A DNA stretch of 54,333 nt from an uncultured Mediterraneibacter sp. (GCF_934309415.1 NZ_CAKRDI010000020.1:1-54333); one strand, 5' to 3'. Positions 26,478 to 35,660 are shown, counted from the first letter of the stretch. Numbers and translations: made by a program. The notes: generated by a model not told the origin, from the sequence alone.

Positions 26478-27005
26478 TTACACCTCCTTAAAATTCTTAA
26501 ATAAGTCACGGACAACTGACATCCTCGGATCAAGTCCCGGTTCTTCACAGTTGCAGGACCCCGTATTCAAATTCTGACCGCATACTTTGCACAGTCCTTT
26601 ACAGTCTTCCCTGCACAGGACTTTAACTGGCCAGTTTGACAAGATCTCTCCATAGAGAAGTTTGTCCACGTCAAGATGATATCCGTCGATAAAGTTTGAT
26701 TCATCCAGTTCCTCTGTCAGTTCTGCGTCGGAGAGGCCTACGTCCACATGCTTTGCACAATTCAGTACAAACTCCCTTTTCACATCTTCCAGACAACGGT
26801 CGCACGGAATGTTGACACTCAGTCTGGTCTCAGCTGTGATGAGCAGTTCTTTTCCCCTTATATGCTCCACTGTTACATGAACCGGCTCTTTGCTGATAAT
26901 GGGGTAGGTCCCGGATTTCATCCGAATCTCTTCCATCTCCAGCCGCACAGTTTCTTCAACCGTCTTATGCTGGTCTGACAAAACGTCTGATAGGTTAATT
27001 AACAT
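26478..27005 (-). CDS. yceD: DUF177 / YceD family protein
   Basis: The gene next to rpmF in most bacteria, linked to 23S rRNA accumulation and ribosome assembly. The 175 residues show the DUF177 core (CDRCLEDVKREF near 88-99, then an acidic stretch, and CREDCKGLCKVCGQNLN near 147-163). The five or more cysteines at the end suggest a zinc site, which fits the Gram-positive YceD form. GGAG precedes the ATG at 27005. A consensus promoter at 27035-27062 and a palindrome at 27068 lie upstream. Confidence 0.88.
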   Translation of the reverse strand: MLINLSDVLSDQHKTVEETVRLEMEEIRMKSGTYPIISKEPVHVTVEHIRGKELLITAETRLSVNIPCDRCLEDVKREFVLNCAKHVDVGLSDAELTEELDESNFIDGYHLDVDKLLYGEILSNWPVKVLCREDCKGLCKVCGQNLNTGSCNCEEPGLDPRMSVVRDLFKNFKEV

Positions 27006-27034
27006 AATGTATTTCTCCTATTCATACCTAAACT

Positions 27035-27062
27035 ATTATATCATGGAAATTCTGTTTGTCAA
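27035..27062 (-). promoter_or_regulatory. Consensus sigma-70 promoter for yceD-rpmF
   Basis: On the minus strand TTGACA (27057-27062) and TATAAT (27035-27040) are both perfect, 16 bp apart. It lies 30 bp upstream of the yceD start codon. Confidence 0.85.
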
Positions 27063-27067
27063 CATCA

Positions 27068-27087
27068 TTTTACAGATTTCTGTAAAA
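27068..27087. promoter_or_regulatory. Perfect palindrome abutting the yceD -35 box, candidate operator
   Basis: TTTTACAGA and TCTGTAAAA are exact 9-bp inverted repeats around TT. The palindrome starts 6 bp upstream of the -35 box. A bound regulator could activate or block RNA polymerase there. No regulator is identified. Confidence 0.45.
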
Positions 27088-27115
27088 ATGTAAAACAATT
27101 GTTGTATAGGCGCAA

Positions 27116-27154
27116 AGCAGGGCTGAACTGCTTTTTCAGCACCCCAGCCCTGCT
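27116..27154 (-). terminator. Hairpin downstream of ackA, possible weak terminator
   Basis: AGCAGGGCTG (27116-27125) pairs with CAGCCCTGCT (27145-27154). Only TTTGCG follows on the minus strand, so it would be a poor terminator. It lies 150 bp past the ackA stop, beyond two family B fragments. Confidence 0.45.
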
Positions 27155-27182
27155 ATTACACACTTCTGCGTAATATCATATC

Positions 27183-27274
27183 GCTATTTACAAAATCTGC
27201 AAACAATAACAATATTGTCATTCAAATATCAGAAATAACGTATTACTGCTCACATGTAACCTGTAAACAGTAAC
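27183..27274 (+). repeat. Two decayed family B hairpins after ackA
   Basis: 27183-27210 keeps ATTTACAAAATCTGCAAAC plus AATAAC. 27242-27274 keeps ATTACTGCTCACATGTAACC...AACAGTAAC. Both are H1 modules in the same direction. AAATAAC occurs on both sides of the second (27233-27239 and 27276-27282), though offset by one or two bases. Confidence 0.55.
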
Positions 27275-27304
27275 AAAATAACAATTGCACATATTATCAC
27301 AAAA

Positions 27305-28501
27305 TTATTTTACAAGTGCTAATGTCTCACGTGCGATTGCAAGCTCTTCGTTTGTAGGAATAACGAATACTCTTACCTTGGAACCAGCTTTTGTGATCTC
27401 AGCTACTTTTCCTCTGAGTCCGTTGTTTACTTCTGCATCGAAGTCTACTCCGAGGTATCCAAGATATTTGCAAACTTCTTCTCTTACATAGTCATCGTTC
27501 TCACCAATACCAGCTGTAAATACGATGTCATCAACACCGTTCATAGCTGCTGCGTAAGATCCGATGTATTTAGCTACTCTGTAGGAGAATACATCAAGAG
27601 CGATCTTAGCTTTCTTGTCGCCTGCGTTCATTGCATCTGTCAGGTCACGGAAGTCGCTTGAAAGTCCGCCTGAAAGTCCGAATACACCTGATTTTTTGTT
27701 CAGTACATTCATAACACCATCGATGTCAAGGTTCTCTTTCTTAGCGATGAATTCCATGATAGCCGGATCCATATCTCCTGAACGAGTTCCCATTACAAGT
27801 CCCTCAAGTGGAGTAAGTCCCATAGATGTATCTACGCATTTTCCGTTCATTACAGCGCTGACACTAGATCCGTTACCAAGGTGGCATACGATTGTCTTTA
27901 ATTCTTCGTATGGTTTCTCCATAACTTCTGCTGCTTTCTTGGACACATAGCTGTGGCTTGTTCCGTGGAAGCCGTAACGTCTTACTTTGTATTTCTCATA
28001 GTACTCATATGGAAGTCCATACATGTAAGCTTTCTCCGGCATTGTCTGATGGAACGCTGTATCAAATACTGCTACCATCGGTGTTCCCGGCATCAGTTTC
28101 TCACATGCTGCTACACCGATCAGGTTTGCAGGGTTGTGAAGTGGTGCAAGGTCATTACACTCTTCTACTGCTTTCTTAACTTCATCTGTGATTACAACAG
28201 AAGAAGCGAATTTCTCTCCACCATGTACGATACGATGTCCAACAGCTCCGATCTCGTCAAGGTTCTTAACAACACCTGTCTTCTCATTTGTCAGAGCTTC
28301 GATTACGAACTGAATTGCCTCTGTATGTGTCGGCATAGCCAGATCAGATTTTTCTTTCTCTCCGCCGGCCGGCTGGTATGTGAGACGTCCGTCGATTCCG
28401 ATTCTTTCACAAAGTCCTTTTGCAAGTACTGCCTCTGTCTCAGCATTGATCAGCTGGAATTTCAGAGATGAGCTTCCGCAGTTGATAACTAATACGTTCA
28501 T
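27305..28501 (-). CDS. ackA: Acetate kinase
   Basis: Makes ATP and acetate from acetyl phosphate, the energy-yielding step of acetate fermentation. The 398-residue protein has the ASKHA marks VLVINCGSSSLKFQL (2-16), VGHRIVHGGEKF (about 82-93), FDTAFHQTMPE and HGTSHSYVSKKA, and CHLGNGSSVSAV. The ATG at 28501 has GGAGGAAAAAAG before it; a TTG codon six triplets upstream overlaps that Shine-Dalgarno and is unlikely. It lies 163 bp after pta in the same direction, giving the usual pta-ackA pair. Confidence 0.96.
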   Translation of the reverse strand: MNVLVINCGSSSLKFQLINAETEAVLAKGLCERIGIDGRLTYQPAGGEKEKSDLAMPTHTEAIQFVIEALTNEKTGVVKNLDEIGAVGHRIVHGGEKFASSVVITDEVKKAVEECNDLAPLHNPANLIGVAACEKLMPGTPMVAVFDTAFHQTMPEKAYMYGLPYEYYEKYKVRRYGFHGTSHSYVSKKAAEVMEKPYEELKTIVCHLGNGSSVSAVMNGKCVDTSMGLTPLEGLVMGTRSGDMDPAIMEFIAKKENLDIDGVMNVLNKKSGVFGLSGGLSSDFRDLTDAMNAGDKKAKIALDVFSYRVAKYIGSYAAAMNGVDDIVFTAGIGENDDYVREEVCKYLGYLGVDFDAEVNNGLRGKVAEITKAGSKVRVFVIPTNEELAIARETLALVK

Positions 28502-28651
28502 TCTTCTTTTTTCCTCCAAATTTTAATATAGGAAGATGCAGTCAGTGTGGCTGCCCTCCTGACAGAACGACGGGAGGAAATGGTATGTACCTCTTCCTCC
28601 GGTCATATTATAATGTCTTAATCATTTTCAATATAAAATTGATTCGTCATT

Positions 28652-28671
28652 GTTTACAGGTCTTCTGTAAA
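28652..28671. other. Inverted repeat between pta and ackA
   Basis: GTTTACAG and CTGTAAAC form an 8-bp stem with a 4-base loop. It resembles the inner part of family B H1 but lacks the GTTACTGTT ends. It lies 11 bp beyond the pta stop and may affect pta/ackA transcript balance. Confidence 0.4.
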
Positions 28672-28682
28672 CATAACACTGA

Positions 28683-29678
28683 TTACTCAGCCTGAGCCTG
28701 TACAGCTGTAATAGCTACAACACCAACAATGTCTTCTGCGCTGCATCCACGGGAAAGGTCGTTAACCGGTGCTGCGATTCCCTGTGTAAGAGGACCGTAA
28801 GCTTCTGCTTTTGCAAGTCTCTGAACCAGTTTGTATCCGATGTTTCCTGCATCAAGGTCTGGGAATACAAGTACGTTAGCATGTCCTGCAACTTTGCTTC
28901 CCGGTGCTTTGGATGCTCCTACAGATGGAACGATTGCAGCGTCAAGCTGAAGTTCTCCATCGAGTGCAAGCTCTGGTGCAAGTTCCTTTGCGATCTTTGT
29001 AGCTTCAACTACTTTGTCTACGTCAGCGTGTTTTGCGCTTCCCTTTGTAGAGTGAGAAAGCATAGCTACAACTGGCTCTTTCTCAACAAGCAGTTTGAAG
29101 GAATCTGCAGATGAAAGTGCGATGTTTGCAAGTTTCTCCGGATCCGGATTCTGCTCCAGACCTGCGTCTGCGAATACGAATGTTCCGTCTGCTCCCATAT
29201 CGCAGTTCGGTACTACCATCAGGAAGAATGCAGATACAAGCTTTGTTCCCGGTTTTGTCTTCAGGATCTGAAGGCATGGACGAAGTGTGTCTGCTGTAGA
29301 GTGGCATGCTCCAGAAACCATACCATCAGCATCTCCCATTTTTACCATCATTACTCCATAGTATAAGTAATTGCTGAGAAGAAGTTCTTTTGCCTGTTCC
29401 GGTGTCATACCTTTCTTCTGTCTCAGTTCAACAAGTTTAGCGATGTATCCTTCTGTTCTTGCATCTGTAGCAGGATCTACGATTGTAGCGCCGGAAACAT
29501 CATATGTACCTTTGTTTTTCTCAATTTCTTCTTTGCTTCCAACAAGCACCAGATCAGCAATACCCTCTTTTAATACTGCCTCTGCTGCTTTATAAGTTCT
29601 TTCGTCCTCTGTTTCAGGAAGAACGATTGTCTTTTTGCAGGCTTTTGCTCTTGCCTTGATTTCATCAATAAATCCCAT
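28683..29678 (-). CDS. pta: Phosphate acetyltransferase
   Basis: Forms acetyl phosphate from acetyl-CoA, the step before acetate kinase. The 331 residues are the short Pta form with one PTA_PTB domain. Markers are IVLPETEDERTYKAAE (about 19-34), GMVSGACHSTADTLRPCLQI, LSHSTKGSAKH and the end region GPLTQGIAAPVNDLSRGCS. AAAGGTGG precedes the ATG, with a promoter at 29717-29745. Confidence 0.96.
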   Translation of the reverse strand: MGFIDEIKARAKACKKTIVLPETEDERTYKAAEAVLKEGIADLVLVGSKEEIEKNKGTYDVSGATIVDPATDARTEGYIAKLVELRQKKGMTPEQAKELLLSNYLYYGVMMVKMGDADGMVSGACHSTADTLRPCLQILKTKPGTKLVSAFFLMVVPNCDMGADGTFVFADAGLEQNPDPEKLANIALSSADSFKLLVEKEPVVAMLSHSTKGSAKHADVDKVVEATKIAKELAPELALDGELQLDAAIVPSVGASKAPGSKVAGHANVLVFPDLDAGNIGYKLVQRLAKAEAYGPLTQGIAAPVNDLSRGCSAEDIVGVVAITAVQAQAE

Positions 29679-29716
29679 GACTTTTGTGCCACCTTTCTAT
29701 TATTTTCACTGCTATT

Positions 29717-29745
29717 ATTATAATACAAAGGTTTTTTGTATACAA
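29717..29745 (-). promoter_or_regulatory. Promoter for pta-ackA
   Basis: On the minus strand TTGTAT (29740-29745) and TATAAT (29717-29722) are 17 bp apart. The start codon is 39 bp downstream of the -10 box. Confidence 0.75.
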
Positions 29746-29906
29746 GTAGAATTCATGTGCATTTTCAAATACAATCGCGATTTTTCCCTCATTTTTTTGT
29801 CTGATTGTTACAGTTTTGTCAAAGTTTTGTCAATTGTATTTGCATAAAAACAAAAGGTTGCGTCTATGTTACTTTTTGTTTTTGTAAAAAAACATAAAAT
29901 TCTCTG

Positions 29907-30040
29907 TTGATCTTCTCTGAAAACAGTAACGTATCTCGCCATTTAGAATCGTCTACGGCGATGGGCGAGATACATTCAGGACAAACCGTGCATCCTCCAT
30001 GCCAATCAGCGGAGTGATTGACATGGGAGTGAACAGTAAC
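29907..30040 (+). mobile_element. Family B MITE-like element with eroded left end
   Basis: H1 is decayed (GTTGATCTTCTCTG then AAAACAGTAAC), but H2 and H3 are almost identical to the copy at 39145, with two differences over about 109 bp. It ends GTGAACAGTAAC. It lies between divergently transcribed pta and tmcAL, upstream of the tmcAL start by 115 bp. Confidence 0.8.
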
Positions 30041-30155
30041 CAGTAATCTCCGTATCTTCAGAATTGTAATATTTTCTTCTATAAGAATTCATCCTTTTAT
30101 AGTATAATGATTTAAAAATGACATTTGAGGATATTTTACAGGAGATATTTTGTTT

Positions 30156-31442
30156 ATGAAAATCGTAGGATTAATTACTGAATATAATCCGTTTCACAAC
30201 GGACATCTATATCATATCCAGGAATCTTTGCGTGTCACTGGCGCGGATGCAGCGATTGTTGTGATGAGTGGAGATTATGTACAGCGCGGTGTTCCAGCCA
30301 TTATGCCGAAGCGTCTTCGTGCCGAGATGGCGCTCCAGTGTGGCGCTGCTGCTGTCTTTGAGTTACCTGGATGTTATGCTACCGGAAGTGCTGAGTTCTT
30401 TGCTCTCGGTGCAGTTTCTTTTCTGGACCGGCTGGGGATCGTTGATTCTATCTGCTTTGGAAGTGAATGCAGTGATCTTGCACTTTTGAAACAGGTCGCA
30501 GGTCTTCTTTCAGACGAGCCGGAAGGATATCAGATTCTTTTGAAAAATTATTTAAAAGAAGGAAAATCTTTTCCTGCTGCACGGCATGCTGCCATCGCAG
30601 ATTATACCCGCGATCCGGTATGTGCGGATGTGCTGAATGATCCAAACAATATTCTTGGGATCGAGTATCTGAAGGCTTTAAAAAAACTGGGCAGCACAAT
30701 CCGTCCTTATACGATTCAGCGGGAAGGCGGACATTATCACGATACGCAGCTGGATGCTTCTTACAGCTCTGCTTCTGCGATCCGGTCGCTTCTGGCGTAT
30801 TCCAGTTCTTCTCTGCGTACCAATCAGTATACCGGTACTTTTGAAGACACTCCGTTTTCCAGTATTCTGAATGAGCTGGAGGATCAGGTGCCATCCTGCT
30901 GTCTGGAGCTTTTGAAAGATTATCACAAGGTGAGCTATCCGGTTTATCAGAATGATTTTTCTTTGATTTTGAAATATAAGCTGTTAAATAAAGAGCCTGA
31001 AAGTCTGGTGCGATATATGGATGTCTCGCCGGAACTTGCAGCACGGATTTGTAATCAATTAAATAATTTCTTTAATTATAAGCAATTTTGTGAATTACTG
31101 AAGACACGTGAAGTAACTCAGTCCCGCATTAACCGGGCACTGCTTCATATCATGTTGGGATTGAAGAAACATAATGTGCAGAATTATATAGAAAATGGAT
31201 ATCATTTTTATGCCAGACTGCTGGGATTCCGTAAGGAATACGCAAAGATTCTGACGGAGATTTCTAAAAAGAGTACTCTTCCGCTTCTCACACGATTGTC
31301 TGAAAGCGAGGAACTGCCGGAATTGGGACAGAAGATGTTGAAATATGATCTGCTGGCTTCGAATCTGTACACTTCTGTGGTGACGGATAAATTTAAGACG
31401 GCATTTCAGAATGAATATAAACAAGGGATAATAAAAGTTTGA
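30156..31442 (+). CDS. tmcAL: tRNA(Met) cytidine acetate ligase
   Basis: Forms N4-acetylcytidine at the wobble base of elongator tRNA-Met from acetate and ATP. The nucleotidyltransferase-type core starts GLITEYNPFHNGHLYHI with the HNGH motif (residues about 5-21) and continues VVMSGDYVQRG and GSECSD. The 428-residue length is normal for the family. I chose the ATG at 30156; a TTG 6 bp upstream is also open but too near the GGAG site. A TATAAT box at 30103-30108 may be its promoter, with no clear -35. Confidence 0.88.
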   Translation: MKIVGLITEYNPFHNGHLYHIQESLRVTGADAAIVVMSGDYVQRGVPAIMPKRLRAEMALQCGAAAVFELPGCYATGSAEFFALGAVSFLDRLGIVDSICFGSECSDLALLKQVAGLLSDEPEGYQILLKNYLKEGKSFPAARHAAIADYTRDPVCADVLNDPNNILGIEYLKALKKLGSTIRPYTIQREGGHYHDTQLDASYSSASAIRSLLAYSSSSLRTNQYTGTFEDTPFSSILNELEDQVPSCCLELLKDYHKVSYPVYQNDFSLILKYKLLNKEPESLVRYMDVSPELAARICNQLNNFFNYKQFCELLKTREVTQSRINRALLHIMLGLKKHNVQNYIENGYHFYARLLGFRKEYAKILTEISKKSTLPLLTRLSESEELPELGQKMLKYDLLASNLYTSVVTDKFKTAFQNEYKQGIIKV

Positions 31443-31456
31443 TGGAAAATAGGGGC

Positions 31457-31642
31457 GCGGATGGATGGACCTCCTCATCGCTGGACCGGCCCGCTCTACC
31501 TCAGCCCCTGGAGGGTATGTAACGCAGAAGCGAGATGCTCACCGTGTGTGGTTCGTGTCTCGCTTCTGCTAACATACCGCGCCAGGTGTCTTCGGAACGC
31601 TCCCGCCTTAATGTCCATCGACGAGGAGGTCCATCCATCCGC
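31457..31642 (-). ncRNA. Family C structured foldback element, copy 1
   Basis: A perfect 20-bp outer stem (31457-31476 with 31623-31642) closes a 186-nt unit. Read on the minus strand it keeps the shared loop bases CCGAAGACA, GGCGC, TTAG, ACC-ACACAC-GGT, CGTTACA, CTGAGG and GCGGGCC found in the other two copies. The stem P3 is GGTATGT/ACATACC here, different from the other copies on both arms, so pairing is kept. It is GC-rich against AT-rich flanks, and lies 15 bp after the tmcAL stop. Mobile foldback or functional RNA are both possible; no promoter was found. Confidence 0.6.
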
Positions 31643-31878
31643 TCGGCTATTTAGGTGGGGAGGGGGATAACTAGGGAAGGTGCTTCAAAATATTTTGATA
31701 TACTTCTCTGTTGGAACTACTCATAAAATTTGTTTAATTTTATCTTTTCTAATTCGATATATGTAAGCATGAACAGCTTAAAGATTATGAGAATACTGTC
31801 CCTTTTCACTATACCTCTCCCCTTTGATATTTCGAACTGAATAAACCAATCATACACCCTCTAATTTGATGCACGTAA
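31643..31878. other. Spacer between the two family C copies
   Basis: AT-rich and non-coding as far as I can see. 31747-31772 (CTAATTCGATATATGTAAGC...) resembles the 5' flank of copy 2 at 31860-31884, as if part of the flank had been duplicated. No promoter or gene is supported. Confidence 0.4.
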
Positions 31879-32061
31879 GCGTGGAGAGGAACTCTTGCAT
31901 AAGACATGCATTTGGCGAGGAGTGGACGAAGACATTTTGCGCGGATTGTTAGAAAAACGAGACATAAGCCACTCACGGCGCATGTCTCGTTTTTCGTTAC
32001 AATCCCTCAAAAGGCAGAGGGAGCGGGCCCTGCATGTCGTTGCAAGAGTTCCTCTCCGCGC
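31879..32061 (+). ncRNA. Family C structured foldback element, copy 2
   Basis: The outer stem P1 pairs GGAGAGGAACTCTTGCA (31883-31899) with its exact complement at 32041-32057, extended by four more pairs outside. P2 is ACATGCA/TGCATGT (31904-31910, 32031-32037). P3 is GGATTGT/ACAATCC (31943-31949, 31999-32005). P4 is a 13-bp stem (31953-31965, 31982-31994) with a small inner stem GCC/GGC and loop ACTCAC. Then come the hairpin CCTCAAAAGGCAGAGG and GAGCGGGCCC. Loop sequence matches copy 3 nearly base for base while stems differ. Confidence 0.62.
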
Positions 32062-32118
32062 GCCCTTCGTGTATTAAATTTAAGCTTATACCAACTTATT
32101 CAGCTCGCAAATACAAAC

Positions 32119-32976
32119 CTACACTCTCTTCATACATGTCACAGCCATCGCACCTGGTCCGATATGGCAGGCTACGCTCAGGGACAGTGGGGCTTCGATG
32201 AGTTCATAGCCCGGGAAGCGGTCCATGATTTCCTGTTTCCACTCCTGTGCGTCTTCTGTGCTGCATGTGTATGCCATGCCGAGAAGCATCTGATCTTTTA
32301 CGTCTGCGAAACGCTCATTGAGGTCTTTCTCGATTGCATTGAGCATTGTCTTTTTCGCCGCTTTCCAGCCTCTTACTTTGGAGAATGCATCGAGTTTTTC
32401 TCCCTGGATCTGCAGTACCGGCTTTAAGTTGAGCACAGTTCCGATGGCTGCTGCCGCCGGAGTGATTCTTCCGCCTTTTTTCAGATATTTAAGTGTATCT
32501 ACTGTAATGTAAATGCTTGCCTGATGTTTCTCTGCTTCGAGGATCTCTCTGATCTCTGCTGCTGATTTTCCTTCATCGCGCAGTTTCATTGCATCAAACA
32601 CAGACTGTGCCTGAGTTACGGAAATTCTCTGATTATCTACAACTTCTACTTTTCCATCGTAATCCATGGAAAGCGATCTTGCTGTATCACAGGTACTGCT
32701 CAGACCACTGGACATCGGAATACATACCAGTTCATCATATTCATCCAACACTTTATCCCAGAGATCCATTACATCTCCCGGTGACGGCTGAGATGTGGAG
32801 ATATCTGAATCAGCACCCAGCTTCTCATAAAACTGTTCCTGTGTAAGTGTGATATCTTCCAAATATAACTGACCGTCAATAAAGAACGGCATCGGAATCA
32901 CAAAAATCCCCAGTTCTTTTCCCTGTTCCTGTGTAATTCCGCTGTTACTGTCTGTTACAATTGCAACTTTTCCCAT
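32119..32976 (-). CDS. DegV family protein (fatty-acid-binding)
   Basis: DegV/FakB proteins bind a single fatty acid, and some present it to the kinase FakA for phosphorylation. The 285 residues show VAIVTDSNSGI (residues 4-14), STSQPSPGDV (about 60-69), PMSSGLSSTCDTA, and YLKKGGRI with the usual KGGR motif (about 164-171). The end, HIGPGAMAV, also fits. No fakA is present here. GAGGAG precedes the ATG. It starts 37 bp after the UPF0210 stop and probably shares that transcript. Confidence 0.9.
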   Translation of the reverse strand: MGKVAIVTDSNSGITQEQGKELGIFVIPMPFFIDGQLYLEDITLTQEQFYEKLGADSDISTSQPSPGDVMDLWDKVLDEYDELVCIPMSSGLSSTCDTARSLSMDYDGKVEVVDNQRISVTQAQSVFDAMKLRDEGKSAAEIREILEAEKHQASIYITVDTLKYLKKGGRITPAAAAIGTVLNLKPVLQIQGEKLDAFSKVRGWKAAKKTMLNAIEKDLNERFADVKDQMLLGMAYTCSTEDAQEWKQEIMDRFPGYELIEAPLSLSVACHIGPGAMAVTCMKRV

Positions 32977-33013
32977 TCTGTTTTCTTTCTCCTCACTTTT
33001 ACTCTAAATACGA

Positions 33014-34378
33014 TTAATTTTTAAAGCTGTGGATCGGAGCAGGAATTCTTCCCTGTCTGTTAATAAACGCATCACATCCGAATTCATTTACCGGCATGAT
33101 TGGTGCATAACCTAACAGGCCTCCAAATTCTGCTGTATCCCCGACATCTTTTCCAATTACCGGAATAAGACGTACTGCTGTCGTCTTCTGATTGACCATA
33201 CCGATCGCCATCTCATCTGCAATGATTCCTGAGATCGTTGCTGCGGATGTCTTACCTGGAATTGCAATCATATCCAGTCCTACAGAACATACGCAGGTCA
33301 TGGCCTCTAATTTTTCGATTGTAAGAGATCCTGCATTCACTGCATCGATCATTCCCTGGTCTTCACTGACCGGAATGAATGCACCACTTAAGCCTCCTAC
33401 ATAAGAAGATGCCATAACGCCGCCTTTCTTCACCTGATCGTTCAACATTGCAAGAGCTGCTGTTGTACCAGGTGCGCCGACACGCTCCAGACCGATTTCT
33501 TCCAGAATCTCTGCAATACTGTCTCCTACTGCCGGAGTTGGTGCAAGAGAAAGGTCAATAATTCCAAACGGAATGCCAAGACGGGCTGAAGCCTCTCCTG
33601 CCACAAGCTGTCCTACTCGTGTGATCTTGAATGCAGTTTTCTTGATTGTCTCACAGAGTTCTTCAAATCCTTTTCCACGTGTTTTCTCGATGGCTTTCTT
33701 TACAACACCAGGTCCGCTGACACCTACATTGATGATCGCATCTGCCTCAGTTACTCCGAGGAATGCACCTGCCATGAACGGATTGTCATCCGGTGCATTA
33801 CAAAGGATTACCAGCTTCGCACAGCCAAGGGAATCTCTGTCTTTTGTTGCCTCAGCAGCCTCTTTTACGATCTGTCCGCACAGACGGACTGCATCCATAT
33901 TGATACCTGTCTTTGTAGATCCTACATTGACAGAACTGCAGATTCTCTCTGTCTCTGCCAGTGCCTGTGGAATGGAACGAATCAGATTCTCTTCACTTGG
34001 TGTCATTCCCTTGGAGACAAGTGCGGAATATCCACCAATAAAATTCACACCTACTTCGCTCGCAGCGCGGTCCAGTGTATGTGCGATTGTCACATAATCT
34101 TCCGGAGTCTTACATGCAGCAGCTCCCACAAGAGAAACCGGTGTAATGGAAATTCTCTTATTTACGATCGGAATACCGAATTCCTTTTCAATATCCTGTC
34201 CCGTAGATACGAGATCTTTTGCAACAGTTGTAATCTTTTCATAAATCTTACGGTTCAGTTCATTCAGATCAGAATCCACACAGTCTAACAGGCTGATACC
34301 AAGAGTGATTGTACGCACATCAAGGTTCTCGTGCTCGATCATCTTGTTGGTCTCTGATACTTCATACATATTAATCAT
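33014..34378 (-). CDS. UPF0210 / PFL family (DUF711) protein
   Basis: Conserved cytosolic protein of unknown function, distantly glycyl-radical-fold-like. Family stretches include [45 protein letters not shown], and [26 protein letters not shown] at the end. I chose the ATG at 34378, because GAGGATAAAACT precedes it and 454 residues fits the family's roughly 450; an ATG 39 bp upstream lacks a site. The ACT-domain gene upstream is its usual partner, so a joint role in sensing a small ligand is likely but not known. Confidence 0.88.
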   Translation of the reverse strand: MINMYEVSETNKMIEHENLDVRTITLGISLLDCVDSDLNELNRKIYEKITTVAKDLVSTGQDIEKEFGIPIVNKRISITPVSLVGAAACKTPEDYVTIAHTLDRAASEVGVNFIGGYSALVSKGMTPSEENLIRSIPQALAETERICSSVNVGSTKTGINMDAVRLCGQIVKEAAEATKDRDSLGCAKLVILCNAPDDNPFMAGAFLGVTEADAIINVGVSGPGVVKKAIEKTRGKGFEELCETIKKTAFKITRVGQLVAGEASARLGIPFGIIDLSLAPTPAVGDSIAEILEEIGLERVGAPGTTAALAMLNDQVKKGGVMASSYVGGLSGAFIPVSEDQGMIDAVNAGSLTIEKLEAMTCVCSVGLDMIAIPGKTSAATISGIIADEMAIGMVNQKTTAVRLIPVIGKDVGDTAEFGGLLGYAPIMPVNEFGCDAFINRQGRIPAPIHSFKN

Positions 34379-34458
34379 AGTTTTATCCTCATCTCTCCAA
34401 CGGTTTTTTGCCGCCATTTCACTTATATTATGTATTCTTTATTTACAGATTCCTGCTA

Positions 34459-34497
34459 TAGAGCGTATCTTAAAAATGATTTTTCAGACATGCTCTG
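34459..34497. repeat. Family A repeat, copy 4 (short palindrome)
   Basis: AGAGCGTATCTTAAAAATGA meets TTTTTCAGACATGCTCT; the AGAGC/GCTCT ends pair. It lies between the ACT gene and UPF0210. Confidence 0.6.
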
Positions 34498-34503
34498 ACT
34501 GTC

Positions 34504-34776
34504 TTACAGACGGTGCATTTTTTCAAAAATCTCTTCTCTCTGGCAACGGATTGTTACACCGATCTCTTCTCCAAGTGCACCCATCTCATCGCAGACATCT
34601 TTAAAGTCTTTCTTCAGATTGGCAACGTCAACGATCATCATCATGTTGAAATATCCCTGAACGATCGTCTGGGAAATATCAAGAATATTGATCTCGTTCT
34701 CCGCCAGATATGTACACACTTTTGCAATAATTCCCACTGTGTCTTTTCCAAGTACTGTGACAATACATTTTTTCAT
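34504..34776 (-). CDS. ACT domain protein, UPF0237 family
   Basis: The 90 residues form one ACT fold (KKCIVTVLGKDTVGIIAKVCTYLAENEINILDISQ, then FNMMMIVD). ACT domains bind amino acids or other small ligands. This short type is found next to UPF0210 genes in many bacteria, as here, with 125 bp between the two. GGAGG precedes the ATG. The ligand is unknown. Confidence 0.9.
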   Translation of the reverse strand: MKKCIVTVLGKDTVGIIAKVCTYLAENEINILDISQTIVQGYFNMMMIVDVANLKKDFKDVCDEMGALGEEIGVTIRCQREEIFEKMHRL

Positions 34777-34859
34777 TTTAACTGTACCTCCGCTTTCTGT
34801 TGTCCAGCAAGTTTCGGAGCATCCTTCAACTGCTCCGCTGCTATTTAATTTAAATCTGA

Positions 34860-35660
34860 TTACACCGTTACAATCTCCGAAACCGAATCCCGTTTTGCGA
34901 CAAACATATCCAGGTCTTCGCCTTTATAATCATTATCGCCAAGAGTCACTTCCAGTTTCACCGTCTCATAAGCAAGCTTTGCGTAATTATTCTCCTTGCT
35001 CAGATGTCCAAGCATAATATGTTTCAGATTATCATGTAGTATATCACAAAGGAGCTGTCCTGACAATTCATTTGACAGATGTCCTCTGTCCCCTAAGATT
35101 CGGCGCTTTAGGTAATATGGATAACCACCCACCTCAAGCATATGGATATCATGGTTCGCCTCAAGGAGAACCGCATCCAGATTCTTCAGATTTTCCACTG
35201 TATATTCGTCATATTTACCAAGATCTGTCGCAACTGCAACTGATTTTTCTCCACATTCCATACGGTATCCCGCCGGTTCATTGGCATCATGCGAAATGGC
35301 AAATGGATGGATCTGAATATCCCCCAGAGTGAATGTATCATCTGTGTGAACCGGATGATACAGACCTTCCGGCATCTTTCCGAGTTTGGAATAATCTTTG
35401 ATTCCCTGAATCGTTCCCGGTGTCGCATAGATCGGGATCTCGTATTTTCTGCTGAATACCCCAAGCCCCTGAATATGGTCTGAATGTTCGTGAGTCACCA
35501 GAATCCCATCCAGTTCTTCGCCCTTGATCTCCAGTTCTTTGAGCCCTTCTTCAATTCTCTTCTTACTGATTCCCGTATCTACAAGTAAATGCGTATGATC
35601 ACTGCCCACGTAAATACAGTTTCCACTGCTTCCGCTGGCGATGCTGCACATTCTCATCAT
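34860..35660 (-). CDS. MBL-fold metallohydrolase, YycJ/WalJ type
   Basis: Metallo-beta-lactamase fold with the metal motif THEHSDHIQG (residues about 55-64), a further His in FAISHDANEP (about 118-127), ATDLGKYD, and LLEANHD. WalJ-type members act as 5'-3' exonucleases or affect cell division and mutation avoidance in Firmicutes. Here it is not near walKR but overlaps coaE by 4 bp (ATGA), so both are co-translated. 266 residues is the family norm. Enzyme specificity is inferred from family only. Confidence 0.85.
   Translation of the reverse strand: MMRMCSIASGSSGNCIYVGSDHTHLLVDTGISKKRIEEGLKELEIKGEELDGILVTHEHSDHIQGLGVFSRKYEIPIYATPGTIQGIKDYSKLGKMPEGLYHPVHTDDTFTLGDIQIHPFAISHDANEPAGYRMECGEKSVAVATDLGKYDEYTVENLKNLDAVLLEANHDIHMLEVGGYPYYLKRRILGDRGHLSNELSGQLLCDILHDNLKHIMLGHLSKENNYAKLAYETVKLEVTLGDNDYKGEDLDMFVAKRDSVSEIVTV

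Noticed and set aside
31461..32077. Open frames of 60-70 codons overlapping family C copies, and a similar one at 54013-54216
   Set aside because: They lie within paired stems that differ in sequence between copies; the differences keep pairing and not protein sequence, and no Shine-Dalgarno is present.
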